A DNA stretch of 64,000 bases from positions 1-64,000 of the forward strand of contig JABWCD010000019.1 of NCBI GenBank assembly GCA_013359265.1. The letters are read 5' to 3'. The translations under genes and the position numbers were made by a program. Below are positions 52,062 through 60,993 of the stretch, piece by piece (position 1 is the stretch's first letter; the number at the start of each line of letters is the position of its first letter). This DNA comes from Candidatus Hydrogenedentota bacterium (lineage in GTDB: Bacteria; Hydrogenedentota; Hydrogenedentia; Hydrogenedentales; SLHB01). The notes under the pieces were generated by a model. It saw nothing but the letters and a program-made list of their open reading frames with translations. It was not told the origin of the DNA and did not search any database.

Positions 52062-53135
52062 ATGGAACGGACACAGGACATCAATGTACGGTACCTGACC
52101 CCCCTGATTTCGCCGCGGGAGATGAAGGAGTTTCTGCCGCTGACGGAGAAGGCGTGCGACACCGTTGTGAGCGGGCGCGAGGCCATTCGCGCGATCCATC
52201 GGAGGGAAGACACGCGGCTGTTGGCGGTCGTGGGACCGTGTTCGATTCACAACGAGCAGGCCGCGATCGAGTACGCGATGCGCTTGGCGGCCGTGGCGAA
52301 GCGCGTCAGCGAACGCATTCTTGTTGTGATGCGCGTGTACTTCGAGAAGCCGCGCACGACAATCGGGTGGAAGGGCCTCATCAACGATCCCCATCTTGAC
52401 GGCACATTCGACGTGAGCGCGGGCATCCACAAGGCGCGGGAGATCCTGTTGCGCATCAACGAGATGGGCATGCCGTGCGCCACCGAAATGCTCGACCCTA
52501 TTACGCCCCAATACACTGCGGACCTAGTGACATGGGCATCGCTCGGCGCGCGCACGACGGAATCGCAAACGCACCGGCAGATGGCCAGCGGTCTTTCGAT
52601 GCCGGTGGGCTTCAAGAACGGTACGGATGGAAACCTGCAGGTCGCGATCGACGCGATGGAAGCGGCGCGGCATCCGCACGCTTTTCTGGGCATCGATGCC
52701 GACGGGCAGACATGTATCGTCAACACGAAGGGTAACCCGGATGGGCAACTCATTCTGCGCGGCGGGCGTTCCGGTCCGAATTACAGCCCCGAACACATCG
52801 CCGAGGCGCGCGCAATGCTGGTGAAACGGAACCTCGAGCCGCACATCCTTGTGGATTGCAGCCATGCGAATTCGAACAAGGATTATCGAAACCAACCCGC
52901 TGTAATGCGTGATGTCGTGCAGCAGCGCATCGACGGAAACGGCGACATCCTCGGTCTCATGATCGAGAGCAACCTCAATGAGGGCAGCCAGCCGCTTGGC
53001 AGCGATCCGTCCGCGTTGAGATATGGCGTGTCCATTACCGATTCGTGCATCGGCTGGGAACAAACCGAAGCCCTTCTCGACGATGCCTGCGCAAACCTCG
53101 CCACCGCGGGCGGAGTCGCCGCGCTGAGCAAGTAG
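52062..53135 (+). CDS. aroG: 3-deoxy-7-phosphoheptulonate synthase, class I (AroF/G/H type)
   Basis: A 357-residue enzyme that joins phosphoenolpyruvate and erythrose-4-phosphate, the first step to chorismate and the aromatic amino acids. Marks are LLAVVGPCSIHNEQAA, RVYFEKPRTTIGWKGLINDP, GARTTESQTHRQMASGLSMP, GFKNGTDG, LRGGRSGPNY, VDCSHANSNKD and IESNLNEGSQPL. The N-terminal segment that carries feedback-inhibitor residues is present, but which amino acid inhibits it cannot be judged by eye. AAGGA lies 6 nt before the ATG. The next gene follows after 12 nt. Confidence 0.95.
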   Translation: MERTQDINVRYLTPLISPREMKEFLPLTEKACDTVVSGREAIRAIHRREDTRLLAVVGPCSIHNEQAAIEYAMRLAAVAKRVSERILVVMRVYFEKPRTTIGWKGLINDPHLDGTFDVSAGIHKAREILLRINEMGMPCATEMLDPITPQYTADLVTWASLGARTTESQTHRQMASGLSMPVGFKNGTDGNLQVAIDAMEAARHPHAFLGIDADGQTCIVNTKGNPDGQLILRGGRSGPNYSPEHIAEARAMLVKRNLEPHILVDCSHANSNKDYRNQPAVMRDVVQQRIDGNGDILGLMIESNLNEGSQPLGSDPSALRYGVSITDSCIGWEQTEALLDDACANLATAGGVAALSK

Positions 53136-53147
53136 CGAGCCGTAGAG

Positions 53148-53777
53148 ATGTACTCGCCCGGACTCCTGCTTGTACTGCTTACGTTTTTTGCGCTACTCAT
53201 CCTATGCGTGAGTGCGCTCACCTTCGTTCCCGCATATATTCTTTGGGTCAAAACCAAGGACAAGCGCTATCCGATGATTTGGGTCACGTGCAGCGCGCTG
53301 ATCGTCGCGCTTGCTGGCATGCAGACGTTTTTTCGGCCCTATGTTGTTCCTCAATTTTCGCCTATTGACGAGGTATTGTCCGGCATCGCGGACAAGTCCG
53401 GCACGCTGCGTGTAACCGCTTTGCGCGTACCGAACCCGGAACAGCAGCAGGTACGCATCGAGGTGGACGCGGAGAACTCGGGCGATCAATCGGCACTGCT
53501 CGGCATCCAGTGCACGACGAGCAGTGGGCAGTCCGGCGAGGCCGCGCCGAAGCAGGCGACGACACATTTCATTTGGACGGTCGAGCCAAAGTGGATAGGC
53601 ACGTTGACGTGCGAAACGCAACTGCCGGGGATTCTGTATGACGGCGAAGTTACTATCGTCCTGGCGCGGTGCAACTCGAAAACGCCGGGCGCAAATAACT
53701 GGCTTCCGGTCGATTCGGAAGCGTTGTGGCAGAAGCGTTTCAGTCTGCTGCCGACGGCCGGTACGACTCCCCAGTAG
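53148..53777 (+). CDS. Membrane protein, unknown
   Basis: A 209-residue protein. Two membrane helices at the N-terminus (GLLLVLLTFFALLILCVSAL and PMIWVTCSALIVALAGMQTF) are followed by an extracytoplasmic part of about 140 residues with a beta-sandwich look (LRVTALRVPNPEQQQVRIEV and TTHFIWTVEPKWIGTLTCE) and paired cysteines. No family is recognised. It lies 12 nt after aroG on the same strand and is probably co-transcribed. Confidence 0.6.
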   Translation: MYSPGLLLVLLTFFALLILCVSALTFVPAYILWVKTKDKRYPMIWVTCSALIVALAGMQTFFRPYVVPQFSPIDEVLSGIADKSGTLRVTALRVPNPEQQQVRIEVDAENSGDQSALLGIQCTTSSGQSGEAAPKQATTHFIWTVEPKWIGTLTCETQLPGILYDGEVTIVLARCNSKTPGANNWLPVDSEALWQKRFSLLPTAGTTPQ

Positions 53778-53828
53778 CAGGCGGCGCATGGTACAATTGT
53801 GGCGTAACGCGTCTGGGGGGATGCTGCT

Positions 53829-54143
53829 ATGCAGTATGTGTATGTACTGAAGCCTGCCCGCGCGGAAATCGCGCTCCACCGTCCCACACCGGCGGAAGAA
53901 GCCGTCATTGAGGAACACTTCCGCTACCAGGAGGAACTCAACCGGCGCGGCATTGTCCTTTTGGCGGGGCACACGACGCTGGAGGACGAGCGCGCGTTCG
54001 CGTTGTGCGTCATCGAAGCGCCGTCGGAACCCGTTGCGCGCGACATCATGAACAAGGACCCGGCCGTCTGGCAGGGAATCATGACGGGCGAGTTGTTTCC
54101 GTTCCGCGTGACGATGATGGCGGAACACGCGCTTCAGTCGTGA
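53829..54143 (+). CDS. YciI-like (YCII domain) protein
   Basis: A 104-residue protein of the YCII-related dimeric alpha/beta-barrel fold: MQYVYVLKPARAE, EEHFRYQEELNRRGIVLLAGH, FALCVIEAPSEPVARDIMNKDPAV and GELFPFRVTMMAE. Catalytic-type His and Asp residues are in the usual places (EEHFRYQ and NKDP). The function of most members is unknown; a few act in chlorinated-aromatic breakdown. It is preceded by GGGGGA at -8 and follows the membrane protein gene. Confidence 0.82.
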   Translation: MQYVYVLKPARAEIALHRPTPAEEAVIEEHFRYQEELNRRGIVLLAGHTTLEDERAFALCVIEAPSEPVARDIMNKDPAVWQGIMTGELFPFRVTMMAEHALQS

Positions 54144-54150
54144 TCAGGCG

Positions 54151-54555
54151 CTATGGGGTGGAACACGCACCTTCGGGTTGCATGAGTTCAACGCGGTTCC
54201 CGAACGGATCGCGAAACTCGAAGCGCCTGCATCCGGGAATCGGAACCTGTTCCTCGACCGTGACGCCGTGCTTCGGTAGGTATTCTCGCCAGTAATCCAG
54301 ATTGCTGACGCGATAGGCGACGTGCGCCTTGGTCGCCCTACGGTCGACGCCGTTTTCTGTCCCCACGTGAACTTGCCGGTCGCCAACCCGGAGCCAGAAG
54401 CCGCCGCGTGGCTTCAACGCGTCGGGCTTTTCAATTTGCGGCAAACCCAGGATACCGCAATAGAACGCGATGCCATCCGCCTCCATACCTTTTGGGATGG
54501 TGATCTGGACGTGATCGACGCCGAGAACGGCGCGGTTCGACGGCGCGTTGCTCAC
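54151..54555 (-). CDS. VOC-family (glyoxalase/bleomycin-resistance fold) protein
   Basis: A 134-residue protein of the vicinal-oxygen-chelate fold: [46 protein letters not shown] and [17 protein letters not shown]. Metal ligands (His in VDHV, His in QVHVG, Glu in VELMQ) are visible, so it may bind a divalent metal. The substrate is unknown. The GTG start overlaps the leuD stop by 4 nt, so it is translated with leuD. Confidence 0.87.
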   Translation of the reverse strand: MSNAPSNRAVLGVDHVQITIPKGMEADGIAFYCGILGLPQIEKPDALKPRGGFWLRVGDRQVHVGTENGVDRRATKAHVAYRVSNLDYWREYLPKHGVTVEEQVPIPGCRRFEFRDPFGNRVELMQPEGACSTP

Positions 54556-55145
54556 GCGATCGCGTGCTCCTTCTCATACGCCGCGATTTTGTCTTCGTGG
54601 CGCAGCGTGAGGCCGACGGTGTCCCATCCGTTCAACAGGCATTCCTTCTTGAACGCGTCGAGTTCAAACGCAATCGTCGCCCCGTCCGGCGTCACGATCC
54701 TATTGTTAGGTAGATCGATCGTGAGTTGGTATCCCTCCGTGGCGCGCACGTCCTTGAACAACTGCTCGATCGTCGCTTCCGGCAACCGGATTGGCAGCAT
54801 GCCGTTGTTGAAACAATTGTTGTAGAAGATGTCCGCGAACGACGGCGCCAGGATGCAACGGATACCATAGTCGAGCAGCGCCCATGGCGCGTGCTCGCGC
54901 GACGACCCGCACCCGAAGTTGTCTTTCGCCAGCAAGATGCTCGCGCCCTTGTACCGCGGCGCGTTCATCTCGAAGCCGGGATTCAATGAACCGTCCGCAT
55001 TGAACCGCCAATCGAAAAACAGCGCGTCGTCAAACCCCGTCCGTCCGATGCGCTTCAAAAACTGCTTCGGAATGATCTGGTCCGTATCCACGTTCAGCGC
55101 CTCCAGCGGCGCGACAATTCCGGTTAATTTCACAAGCGACTGCAT
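54552..55145 (-). CDS. leuD: 3-isopropylmalate dehydratase small subunit
   Basis: A 197-residue small subunit of isopropylmalate isomerase, which with LeuC converts 2- to 3-isopropylmalate in leucine synthesis. Marks are [40 protein letters not shown] and [18 protein letters not shown]. The ATG has GGAG 8 nt upstream. In most bacteria leuD directly follows leuC; here it is separated from leuC by about 1.8 kb of toxin-antitoxin-type genes. Confidence 0.95.
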   Translation of the reverse strand: MQSLVKLTGIVAPLEALNVDTDQIIPKQFLKRIGRTGFDDALFFDWRFNADGSLNPGFEMNAPRYKGASILLAKDNFGCGSSREHAPWALLDYGIRCILAPSFADIFYNNCFNNGMLPIRLPEATIEQLFKDVRATEGYQLTIDLPNNRIVTPDGATIAFELDAFKKECLLNGWDTVGLTLRHEDKIAAYEKEHAIA

Positions 55146-55160
55146 TCTCTTATCTCCGAT

Positions 55161-55565
55161 TCATTCTGCTTCCAGCGTTTGTCGCGTCAGCCTTTCAATC
55201 TCTTCAAGAAACCCGGCCGCCGACTGGAAGGTTGTTGTTACGTTCTCTTAATCGACCACAATTAAATCTTCGTAGTCGCTATCCATACGATTTGCAGAAA
55301 GATGGTTGTAAAGCGCGCCACATTCTCTCGGCACTATGCCCGTATTGACAAAATCTCTGTTGAACAAAGAGCGAACGCCGGAGTGCTTCGCGGACGAAAG
55401 CCCGTGCGCTAACAGCAAAGCATTCACCGCGTAGAAGCACGCATAGTAAGTACGGTTCAAACAACCTGCCCAACTCTTGTTCTCCACGAGCACACGCGCT
55501 TCGTCGAGCGTCGCGTGTGCACGCTCAAGCCGGTACTCGATAATGGCCTTCTTCTCGGCAGTCAA
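55161..55565 (-). pseudogene. HEPN-domain protein with in-frame stop codon
   Basis: A HEPN protein (HepT-like). The conserved part LNRTYYACFYAVNALLLAHG with KHSGVRSLFNRDFV and the end DSDYEDLIVV are clear. The frame meets TAA at 55248-55250 after 105 residues, but the same frame continues with ENVTTTFQSAAGFLEEIERL and ends at 55161. The full 134 codons match the usual length of the family, including its last helix. So it is either inactivated by a nonsense change or makes a shortened protein. The TTG start overlaps the nucleotidyltransferase stop by 4 nt. Confidence 0.75.
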
Positions 55566-55876
55566 ATCGCGATGCCTTCCCGCGTTACGTTCTCATGGAA
55601 CGGCATCGCGCGCCGAAGCGGGTCGTTCCAATCATTTTCGTTATGGATCACGGTCGATATGACTTCGCCCACTTCTAGCTCAAGTTCGTACAAGCGCCAC
55701 CGCAACTCGCGCTTCACCCGCCAGTCCACTGGAACACTCAACAAAACGAGGAAATCCCAATCCGAGTCGGGCTCCGCATTGCCCCGTGCGCGGCTGCCGT
55801 ACAAGACCACCTTCGCATGCGCATCGAAGGCAAGCACGGCGTCCTTCACACGCTGCAGCAATTGTTCGCGCGTCAT
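55562..55876 (-). CDS. Minimal nucleotidyltransferase (MNT)
   Basis: A 104-residue minimal nucleotidyltransferase. The catalytic loop is VVLYGSRARGNAEPDSDWDFLVL (about 23-45), with G-S and D-x-D metal-binding residues; the third acid is in LEVGEVIST. In HEPN/MNT pairs this protein is the antitoxin and adenylylates or binds the HEPN RNase. It overlaps both neighbours by 4 nt, forming a tight three-gene cluster. It appears intact even though its HEPN partner carries a stop. Confidence 0.87.
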   Translation of the reverse strand: MTREQLLQRVKDAVLAFDAHAKVVLYGSRARGNAEPDSDWDFLVLLSVPVDWRVKRELRWRLYELELEVGEVISTVIHNENDWNDPLRRAMPFHENVTREGIAI

Positions 55877-56355
55877 TTCCTTTTCTCGCTCTTCTTTACT
55901 TCCCGAAGTGCTCGATTAAGCTTCTCTACGTCCACCAGGTCCTGGGGCCTTCCGCTGTCCGTCTTCAACTGAATCAAATCTTCAAGTCCAACGAAATTGG
56001 CGTTCACGGAATCTAGTTTTCCGACGACTCGGTTGCGCCAAGCTTGTCTAAACGTCAATTGGCTTACGAGATCGGTGAATACTTCGATACAACGCGGCCG
56101 GAAGCCTAAACGCAGGATATTCTCCGGATCCATGAACTTCTCAACCGGATACGATACGTCCACTCCTTTGTAGAATTGCCTCAGCGCCGCCAAAACTTTT
56201 CGTGCATTCGGTTCGGTGCGGTCAATCCAAATATCAAGGTCTTCTGTTGCGCGTGGACGAACGTGCTTTGCCAGCGCGTGCGCTCCCACGATGAGATACC
56301 GAACGCCGTTTGCGTTTAACGATGCGATGAACTCTTCGTAGTCGCGGAATGCCAT
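55873..56355 (-). CDS. Nucleotidyltransferase-fold protein (DUF6036/AbiEii-like)
   Basis: A 160-residue protein with a nucleotidyltransferase-like core: VRYLIVGAHALAKH (G-A-H-A in place of G-G-x-A), then RATEDLDIWIDRTEPN with the D-x-D motif. The second half (NANFVGLEDLIQLKTDSGRPQDLVDVEKL) is the typical helical end of DUF6036/AbiEii-type proteins. These are found in abortive-infection or toxin-antitoxin settings. The ATG has GAGGG 4 nt upstream. It overlaps MNT by 4 nt and shares its 5' part with the small gene at 56234. Confidence 0.82.
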   Translation of the reverse strand: MAFRDYEEFIASLNANGVRYLIVGAHALAKHVRPRATEDLDIWIDRTEPNARKVLAALRQFYKGVDVSYPVEKFMDPENILRLGFRPRCIEVFTDLVSQLTFRQAWRNRVVGKLDSVNANFVGLEDLIQLKTDSGRPQDLVDVEKLNRALREVKKSEKRK

Positions 56356-56530
56356 TCATCCCTCGAATTCTAAGGCAAACTTCCAGTGCTTCTTCTGTTG
56401 CCTTGAGCCGATCGTCCGGGCTCATGGAGTACCAATAACGGAAGTCTTCCTCTTCCATTTCGTCCCATGAGACTTGTTGAATCGTCCACGTTCGACCATT
56501 TCGTTCTATATGCTGAATGTTTTTGGGCAT
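56234..56530 (-). CDS. Small partner protein of the nucleotidyltransferase
   Basis: A 98-residue frame from the ATG at 56530, with GGGAGG 6 nt upstream. The first 60 residues (HIERNGRTWTIQQVSWDEME, then DFRYWYSMSPDDRLKATEEA) resemble the small acidic proteins often encoded just before DUF6036-type nucleotidyltransferases, where Y-W and P-x-x-R-L are typical. The remaining 38 residues overlap the next gene by 122 nt in another frame and are basic. Such a long overlap is unusual, so the natural stop may have been lost. The function is unknown; antitoxin is a guess. Confidence 0.5.
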   Translation of the reverse strand: MPKNIQHIERNGRTWTIQQVSWDEMEEEDFRYWYSMSPDDRLKATEEALEVCLRIRGMNGIPRLRRVHRIVKRKRRSVSHRGSARAGKARSSTRNRRP

Positions 56531-56544
56531 TGATGGCCTCCCGC

Positions 56545-56862
56545 CTACAACGGCGGCAGCGGCGGGTCCGGCGCTTCTCTCTTGGGCGGAACCGGAACAC
56601 ACAACGCGGATTCAACCGGCACGCCTGGCGGTCCAAAACCGCCGGAATCGCCATGCACGTTATTATAAATCGCTTCCCAGATAGATCTCGCAAGATCGGG
56701 TAATCGATTCCCGCCAAAAACGACGAGCACTGCGGCAAGTATGTAGAGTAACTTCGGCTCCGTCCGATCTGGCAATATTTGCCATGGTCCAGTTGCAACG
56801 ATTGCCAATACCAGCCCGGAAAAGACGCCAATCAACGCGCCCATTGCTCTGCGTACGTTCAT
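56545..56862 (-). CDS. Small membrane protein, unknown
   Basis: A 105-residue protein from the ATG at 56862 (GGAG 6 nt upstream). Two membrane helices (LIGVFSGLVLAIVATGPW and LLYILAAVLVVFGGNRLPDL) are followed by a Pro-rich tail (KREAPDPPLPPL). No family is recognised. It lies between leuC and the toxin-antitoxin cluster on the same strand. Confidence 0.55.
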   Translation of the reverse strand: MNVRRAMGALIGVFSGLVLAIVATGPWQILPDRTEPKLLYILAAVLVVFGGNRLPDLARSIWEAIYNNVHGDSGGFGPPGVPVESALCVPVPPKREAPDPPLPPL

Positions 56863-56911
56863 CGCATTCTCCACCGTCGATAGGATATTGGTGTCTTCTG
56901 TGTAGAATTTC

Positions 56912-58318
56912 TTAGTTATATTTCCAATTCCGAATGTCAACAAAATGCCCTGTGATCGCCGCCGCGACGGCCATGGCGGGACTGACCAGATGCGTGCGCC
57001 CGCCCTTGCCCTGTCTACCTTCGAAGTTGCGGTTCGACGTAGACGCGCAACGGTCGCCGGGGTTCAATCGGTCGTCGTTCATCGCGAGGCACATCGAACA
57101 GCCTGCCTCGCGCCACTCGAATCCCGCTTCCTTGAACACCTGGTCGAGGCCTTCCTTCTCTGCCTCTTCCTTCACCTGATGCGAACCGGGCACGACCAGC
57201 GCCTGATCGATGCTGGGCGCGACCTTGTAGCCCTTCACCACCTTCGCCGCCGCGCGCAGATCCTCCAAGCGCCCGTTCGTGCACGAACCGAAAAACATCT
57301 TGTTAATCGTCACCGCCGTCAGCGGCACGCCTTCATCGAGGCCCATGTATTGAAGGGCCTTCTCAGCGGACAGGCGCGTGTTCGCGTCGTTAATCTCGTG
57401 CAACACCGGCGTCTTGCCGGACACACCCGCGACCATACCCGGCGATGTGCCCCACGTGACCTGCGGCTCGATGTCTTTGGCGTGCAGTTCGATGACTGTG
57501 TCGTATGCGCATCCGGGATCGGACGCCCATTGCGCCCATTTCTCGACCAGCTTTTCATGCGGCCGGCCATTCAAGTACTCGCGCCCTTTCAGGTACGCGA
57601 ACGTTTTCTCGTCCGGCGAAATAAGCCCGGCGCGCGCGCCGCCTTCGATTGACATGTTGCACACCGTCATCCGGCCTTCCATGCTCAACGAGCGAATCAC
57701 GTCGCCGGTGTATTCGATCACGTAGCCCGTGCCGCCCGCCGTGCCTATCTTGCCGATGATCGCGAGGATGACGTCTTTTGCCGTTATGCCGTTCGGCAGC
57801 ACACCGTTCACACGCACTTCCATCGTCTTCGACTTCTTCTGCAGCAGCGTCTGCGTCGCGAGCACGTGCTCGACCTCGCTTGTGCCGATGCCGAACGCAA
57901 GCGCGCCGAACGCGCCGTGCGTGGACGTATGCGAATCGCCGCACACGATCGTGAACCCCGGCTGCGTCAGACCCAGTTCCGGGCCAATCACGTGGACAAT
58001 CCCGTTGCGCCGGTCCTTCATGTCGAAGCACGCGATACTGAACTCGTCGCAGTTGTTCTTCAACGTCTCAACCTGCAAGCGCGACATCTCGTCGCGGATC
58101 GGCTGCGAGCGGTCCGTCGTCGGGATGTTGTGATCCATCGTCGCGAAGGTCAGCTCCGGCCGCCGCACCGTGCGCCCCGCCAGCCGCAATCCCTCGAACG
58201 CCTGTGGCGACGTCACCTCATGCACGTAATGCCGATCGATGTAAAGAATCGCGTCCTTCCCCGGCTCTTCCAAGACCAGGTGTGCGTCCCATATTTTTTC
58301 GTAGATGTTCTTCGGCAT
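56912..58318 (-). CDS. leuC: 3-isopropylmalate dehydratase large subunit
   Basis: A 468-residue aconitase-family subunit that carries the 4Fe-4S cluster and isomerises isopropylmalate with LeuD. Marks are [78 protein letters not shown] and [20 protein letters not shown], the last with the cluster cysteines. The start at 58318 (MPKNIYEK) is preferred to a GTG four codons earlier. The tail (RNWKYN) is short. The separation from leuD is the notable point. Confidence 0.95.
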   Translation of the reverse strand: MPKNIYEKIWDAHLVLEEPGKDAILYIDRHYVHEVTSPQAFEGLRLAGRTVRRPELTFATMDHNIPTTDRSQPIRDEMSRLQVETLKNNCDEFSIACFDMKDRRNGIVHVIGPELGLTQPGFTIVCGDSHTSTHGAFGALAFGIGTSEVEHVLATQTLLQKKSKTMEVRVNGVLPNGITAKDVILAIIGKIGTAGGTGYVIEYTGDVIRSLSMEGRMTVCNMSIEGGARAGLISPDEKTFAYLKGREYLNGRPHEKLVEKWAQWASDPGCAYDTVIELHAKDIEPQVTWGTSPGMVAGVSGKTPVLHEINDANTRLSAEKALQYMGLDEGVPLTAVTINKMFFGSCTNGRLEDLRAAAKVVKGYKVAPSIDQALVVPGSHQVKEEAEKEGLDQVFKEAGFEWREAGCSMCLAMNDDRLNPGDRCASTSNRNFEGRQGKGGRTHLVSPAMAVAAAITGHFVDIRNWKYN

Positions 58319-58367
58319 AACTACAACCAACCTCTATCTATTAGGCACCGTATGCGCTGTTTCTTCG

Positions 58368-59123
58368 CTACTTCGACAATTTGAACTGGTAATGATACTT
58401 CTGCTCATTGCCTGCTTCATTAAGCACGATATCCATCAAGACCTTCTTCGCGCGCCAAGACTGATACGAGAAAACCACGGCGGTCTTGCTCTTCGGCGGA
58501 ATCGTAAGAACCGGCCATGCCGTTGCATCGCTCGGACCCGGTTGCTTCTCCTGGAACAGCAGCACATCCCCGTCAATTACCTTAACGTCCATCGGATTTC
58601 CGTCGGTTATCTTAACCGTTTCGGTCTTACCATCGAGCCTTTGCGTCACTTCATACGGCCTAACCGGATCGCTTCCTTGATCCAGACTAAGCATGATGCA
58701 TTGACCGGTATCGATCTCTATTTCATGGTCCGAATCGTTTTCGAATGCCCAGACGCTCATGCACCAACTCCAACTGTATGTCTCGGTGTGTATGTGCTCG
58801 ACAGTCACCGGTCCGGCCGATACACGCGCCGTTTTGAGTCCGGCCAATCTGGGTATAACTTCTGGTATTCCAAACTCAGCGAGAGAAGTCAGTTCTCCTC
58901 CAGAACTTCCCTTGGACGACTTAGGGCGCTTGAACATTTCGACTCGGGTATTGGCATCTTTCAACACATCGGAGAGCGCGATAAACTCCACAACTTGATA
59001 CAGGATCGACTTCGGTGTGCAACTCGTCACAAGTACAAGGCACGCCAGCAGCGCAAACACAAGGTGACTGCGCTTCGCTTGCGCAATGCTATATGCGCGT
59101 AATAATGCGACCCATTTTATCAA
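58368..59123 (-). CDS. Lipoprotein, unknown
   Basis: A 251-residue protein with a lipoprotein signal (LVFALLACLVLVTSC, Cys near 35). The mature part is beta-rich (VTVEHIHTETYSWSWCMSVW, AFENDSDHEIEIDTG and PPKSKTAVVFSYQSWRAKKV), like intracellular-trafficking or DUF-type beta sandwiches, but no family is recognised. The start used is TTG, preceded by AGAGGA; no ATG lies before the signal. It lies 30 bp after the repeat lipoprotein gene and may be in its operon. Confidence 0.6.
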   Translation of the reverse strand: MIKWVALLRAYSIAQAKRSHLVFALLACLVLVTSCTPKSILYQVVEFIALSDVLKDANTRVEMFKRPKSSKGSSGGELTSLAEFGIPEVIPRLAGLKTARVSAGPVTVEHIHTETYSWSWCMSVWAFENDSDHEIEIDTGQCIMLSLDQGSDPVRPYEVTQRLDGKTETVKITDGNPMDVKVIDGDVLLFQEKQPGPSDATAWPVLTIPPKSKTAVVFSYQSWRAKKVLMDIVLNEAGNEQKYHYQFKLSK

Positions 59124-59153
59124 CGTGGTGTGTCCTCTAATTATTCGCTACCG

Positions 59154-60929
59154 CTATTCCACACCATACGCGCCAATCACATTTCCTTGTCCATCAACCA
59201 CGACCAACTTCTTTCCCTGGCCGATCGGCACCGACTTACCGCCAATACTGATAACACTTTTCGCGATGGTGAAATTCACGGTACCGAACTGCACGGCGGA
59301 GACGCCCTTTGCGTATTCGTAGTTGAACAGGCTGTTGCCGGTGCCGCTCTTACCGCCGGCGGGCAGGCGGTCGTCGGACGAGATGATGACGCCACCGCCG
59401 CGGGATTCGTCGTCAAATTTCATGCCTTGCACCGCGATGCGCACGTCGCCGAGGTCGGTGATGCCGTAGCCGTTCTTCGAGTACGTCTCGCGCGTTGCGG
59501 TGGCCTGTCCCTTACCCGTTGACGATTTCGTGCTGAGATCGACGGCGGTTTTGAAGGGCATTTTGGCCAGCTTGCGCGCTTCCGGGTCCATGTCCGATGC
59601 CGGTTGCACGTCATACTGCACGTCCGTGGGGGCGGCCATCGCCAGTTGCTCGGGCGGCAATGCGGGTTCGGCGGGTTCGGTGGACGCGCCAGCCGCGTCT
59701 GACGCGCCGGTCTGGTCCGGCGCTTCTGACGCGCCGGGTTTCTTGCCGCCGACGAGACCGAAGGTCATGCGGCTCATCAGCGTGCGCTTTTCCTTGGGTT
59801 CCTCTCCGGCAGTGGATTCTTCATCCGGCGCCGATTCGGCTTCCGCCGGTTCCGGTTGCGCGTCAGTTTCCGGCGCCGGTGTATCCATTGCCGGCTGTTC
59901 CGTGGCGGCGGGCGCCGCCGCGTCCGTCGATTCGGCAGGCGCTTCCGGCGCGTCGGACTTCTTGCCGCCCGCCAGACCAAAGGTCATGCGGCTCATCAGG
60001 GACCGCTTCTCTTTGGGCTGGTCGTCCGAGGCCGCTTCTTCGGCTTGTTTCGCTTCGGCCTTGGCTTGTTCTTGTTGTTCCTTCTCGGCGCGTTCTGCGT
60101 CGCGCCTTGCCTGTTTCTCGGCATCCCGTTGTTCTTTTTCCGCACGCTTCGCGGCCTTCTCATCTTCTTTGGCTGGCCCTTCGGCCGGCGGAGGCGTCGT
60201 CGCAGTGGATTCAGTCGACGAAGTTGTGGTTCCGGACTGACCGGACGTGTCTGTCTCGCGGCCTTCCTTGCCGCCGACAAGACCGAAGGTCATCCGGCTC
60301 ATCAGCGTACGTTTCTCACCAGTGCCTTCGGAATCTTCCGATCGCGTCGCTCCTGCCTTTGCTTCGTCCTTTTCGGCGCGCGCAGCCGCCTTCTCCTGTT
60401 CCTTCTGCTCCTTGGCGGCGAGTTTTTCTTCGCGTTTGCGGGTTTCTTCTTCCTGTTCCTGTTGGCGCTTGGCGGCCTTGGCATCGCGCTTTGCCTGCTC
60501 GCGTGCTTGTTTCTCTTGCCGCTCCCGTTCCCTCTCAGCGGATTTCGCGTCGGCTTCCGCCTGCTTGTCGGCGTCCGGTTGTTTATCGCCGCCGACGAGG
60601 CCGAAGGTCATGCGGCTCATCAGGCCGGGCCTGTCTTCGCTCTGTTTCTCCTCTTTCGCGGCAGCCTTGCGCGCCTTTTCTTCCTCTTTGGCGGCGCGTT
60701 TTTCCGCTTCCCGCTGTTGCTTCTCTTCCTTCTCGCGCGCTTTGCGTTCGGCCTTGGTTTCCTGCGCGGCGTCGGCCTGTTGGACGTCGGACTGCTCGCT
60801 GCCGCCAATCAGCCCAAACGTGGCCTTGTTCATGACGTTTTTCGTGCTGGCGCAACCGGCAACAATGACACCAATCGCGCATAACACAACAAACGCACGC
60901 ACGGTCCAATTGTTCATAGATGCCTTCAT
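59154..60929 (-). CDS. Lipoprotein with five TFGL-GG motifs separated by charged linkers
   Basis: A 591-residue protein. The signal ends in VIVAGC (Cys 26). A 12-residue motif is repeated five times: VMNKATFGLIGG (32-43) and LMSRMTFGLVGG or LAGG (103-114, 209-220, 311-322, 384-395). Between copies lie linkers rich in Lys, Glu, Ala, Gln and Arg (likely single alpha helices, 44-102 and 115-208) or in Pro, Ala, Glu and Thr (after 322). The last 150 residues are a folded beta-rich domain (MPFKTAVDLSTKSS to QGNVIGAYGVE). No family is recognised. Two ATGs, 60929 and 60917, are possible. It probably spans or is tethered in the envelope. Confidence 0.7.
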   Translation of the reverse strand: MKASMNNWTVRAFVVLCAIGVIVAGCASTKNVMNKATFGLIGGSEQSDVQQADAAQETKAERKAREKEEKQQREAEKRAAKEEEKARKAAAKEEKQSEDRPGLMSRMTFGLVGGDKQPDADKQAEADAKSAERERERQEKQAREQAKRDAKAAKRQQEQEEETRKREEKLAAKEQKEQEKAAARAEKDEAKAGATRSEDSEGTGEKRTLMSRMTFGLVGGKEGRETDTSGQSGTTTSSTESTATTPPPAEGPAKEDEKAAKRAEKEQRDAEKQARRDAERAEKEQQEQAKAEAKQAEEAASDDQPKEKRSLMSRMTFGLAGGKKSDAPEAPAESTDAAAPAATEQPAMDTPAPETDAQPEPAEAESAPDEESTAGEEPKEKRTLMSRMTFGLVGGKKPGASEAPDQTGASDAAGASTEPAEPALPPEQLAMAAPTDVQYDVQPASDMDPEARKLAKMPFKTAVDLSTKSSTGKGQATATRETYSKNGYGITDLGDVRIAVQGMKFDDESRGGGVIISSDDRLPAGGKSGTGNSLFNYEYAKGVSAVQFGTVNFTIAKSVISIGGKSVPIGQGKKLVVVDGQGNVIGAYGVE

Positions 60930-60993
60930 ATCGAATCCAACCCCCGAATTGTTCTAAATACCCTCTGAAACATTTCGGCGAAACGTCCCTGCC

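Noticed and set aside
51903-52511. N-terminal extension of Asp-box paralogue 4
   Set aside because: The signal peptide and ribosome binding site define the start at 51902; the extension is antisense to the DAHP synthase gene.
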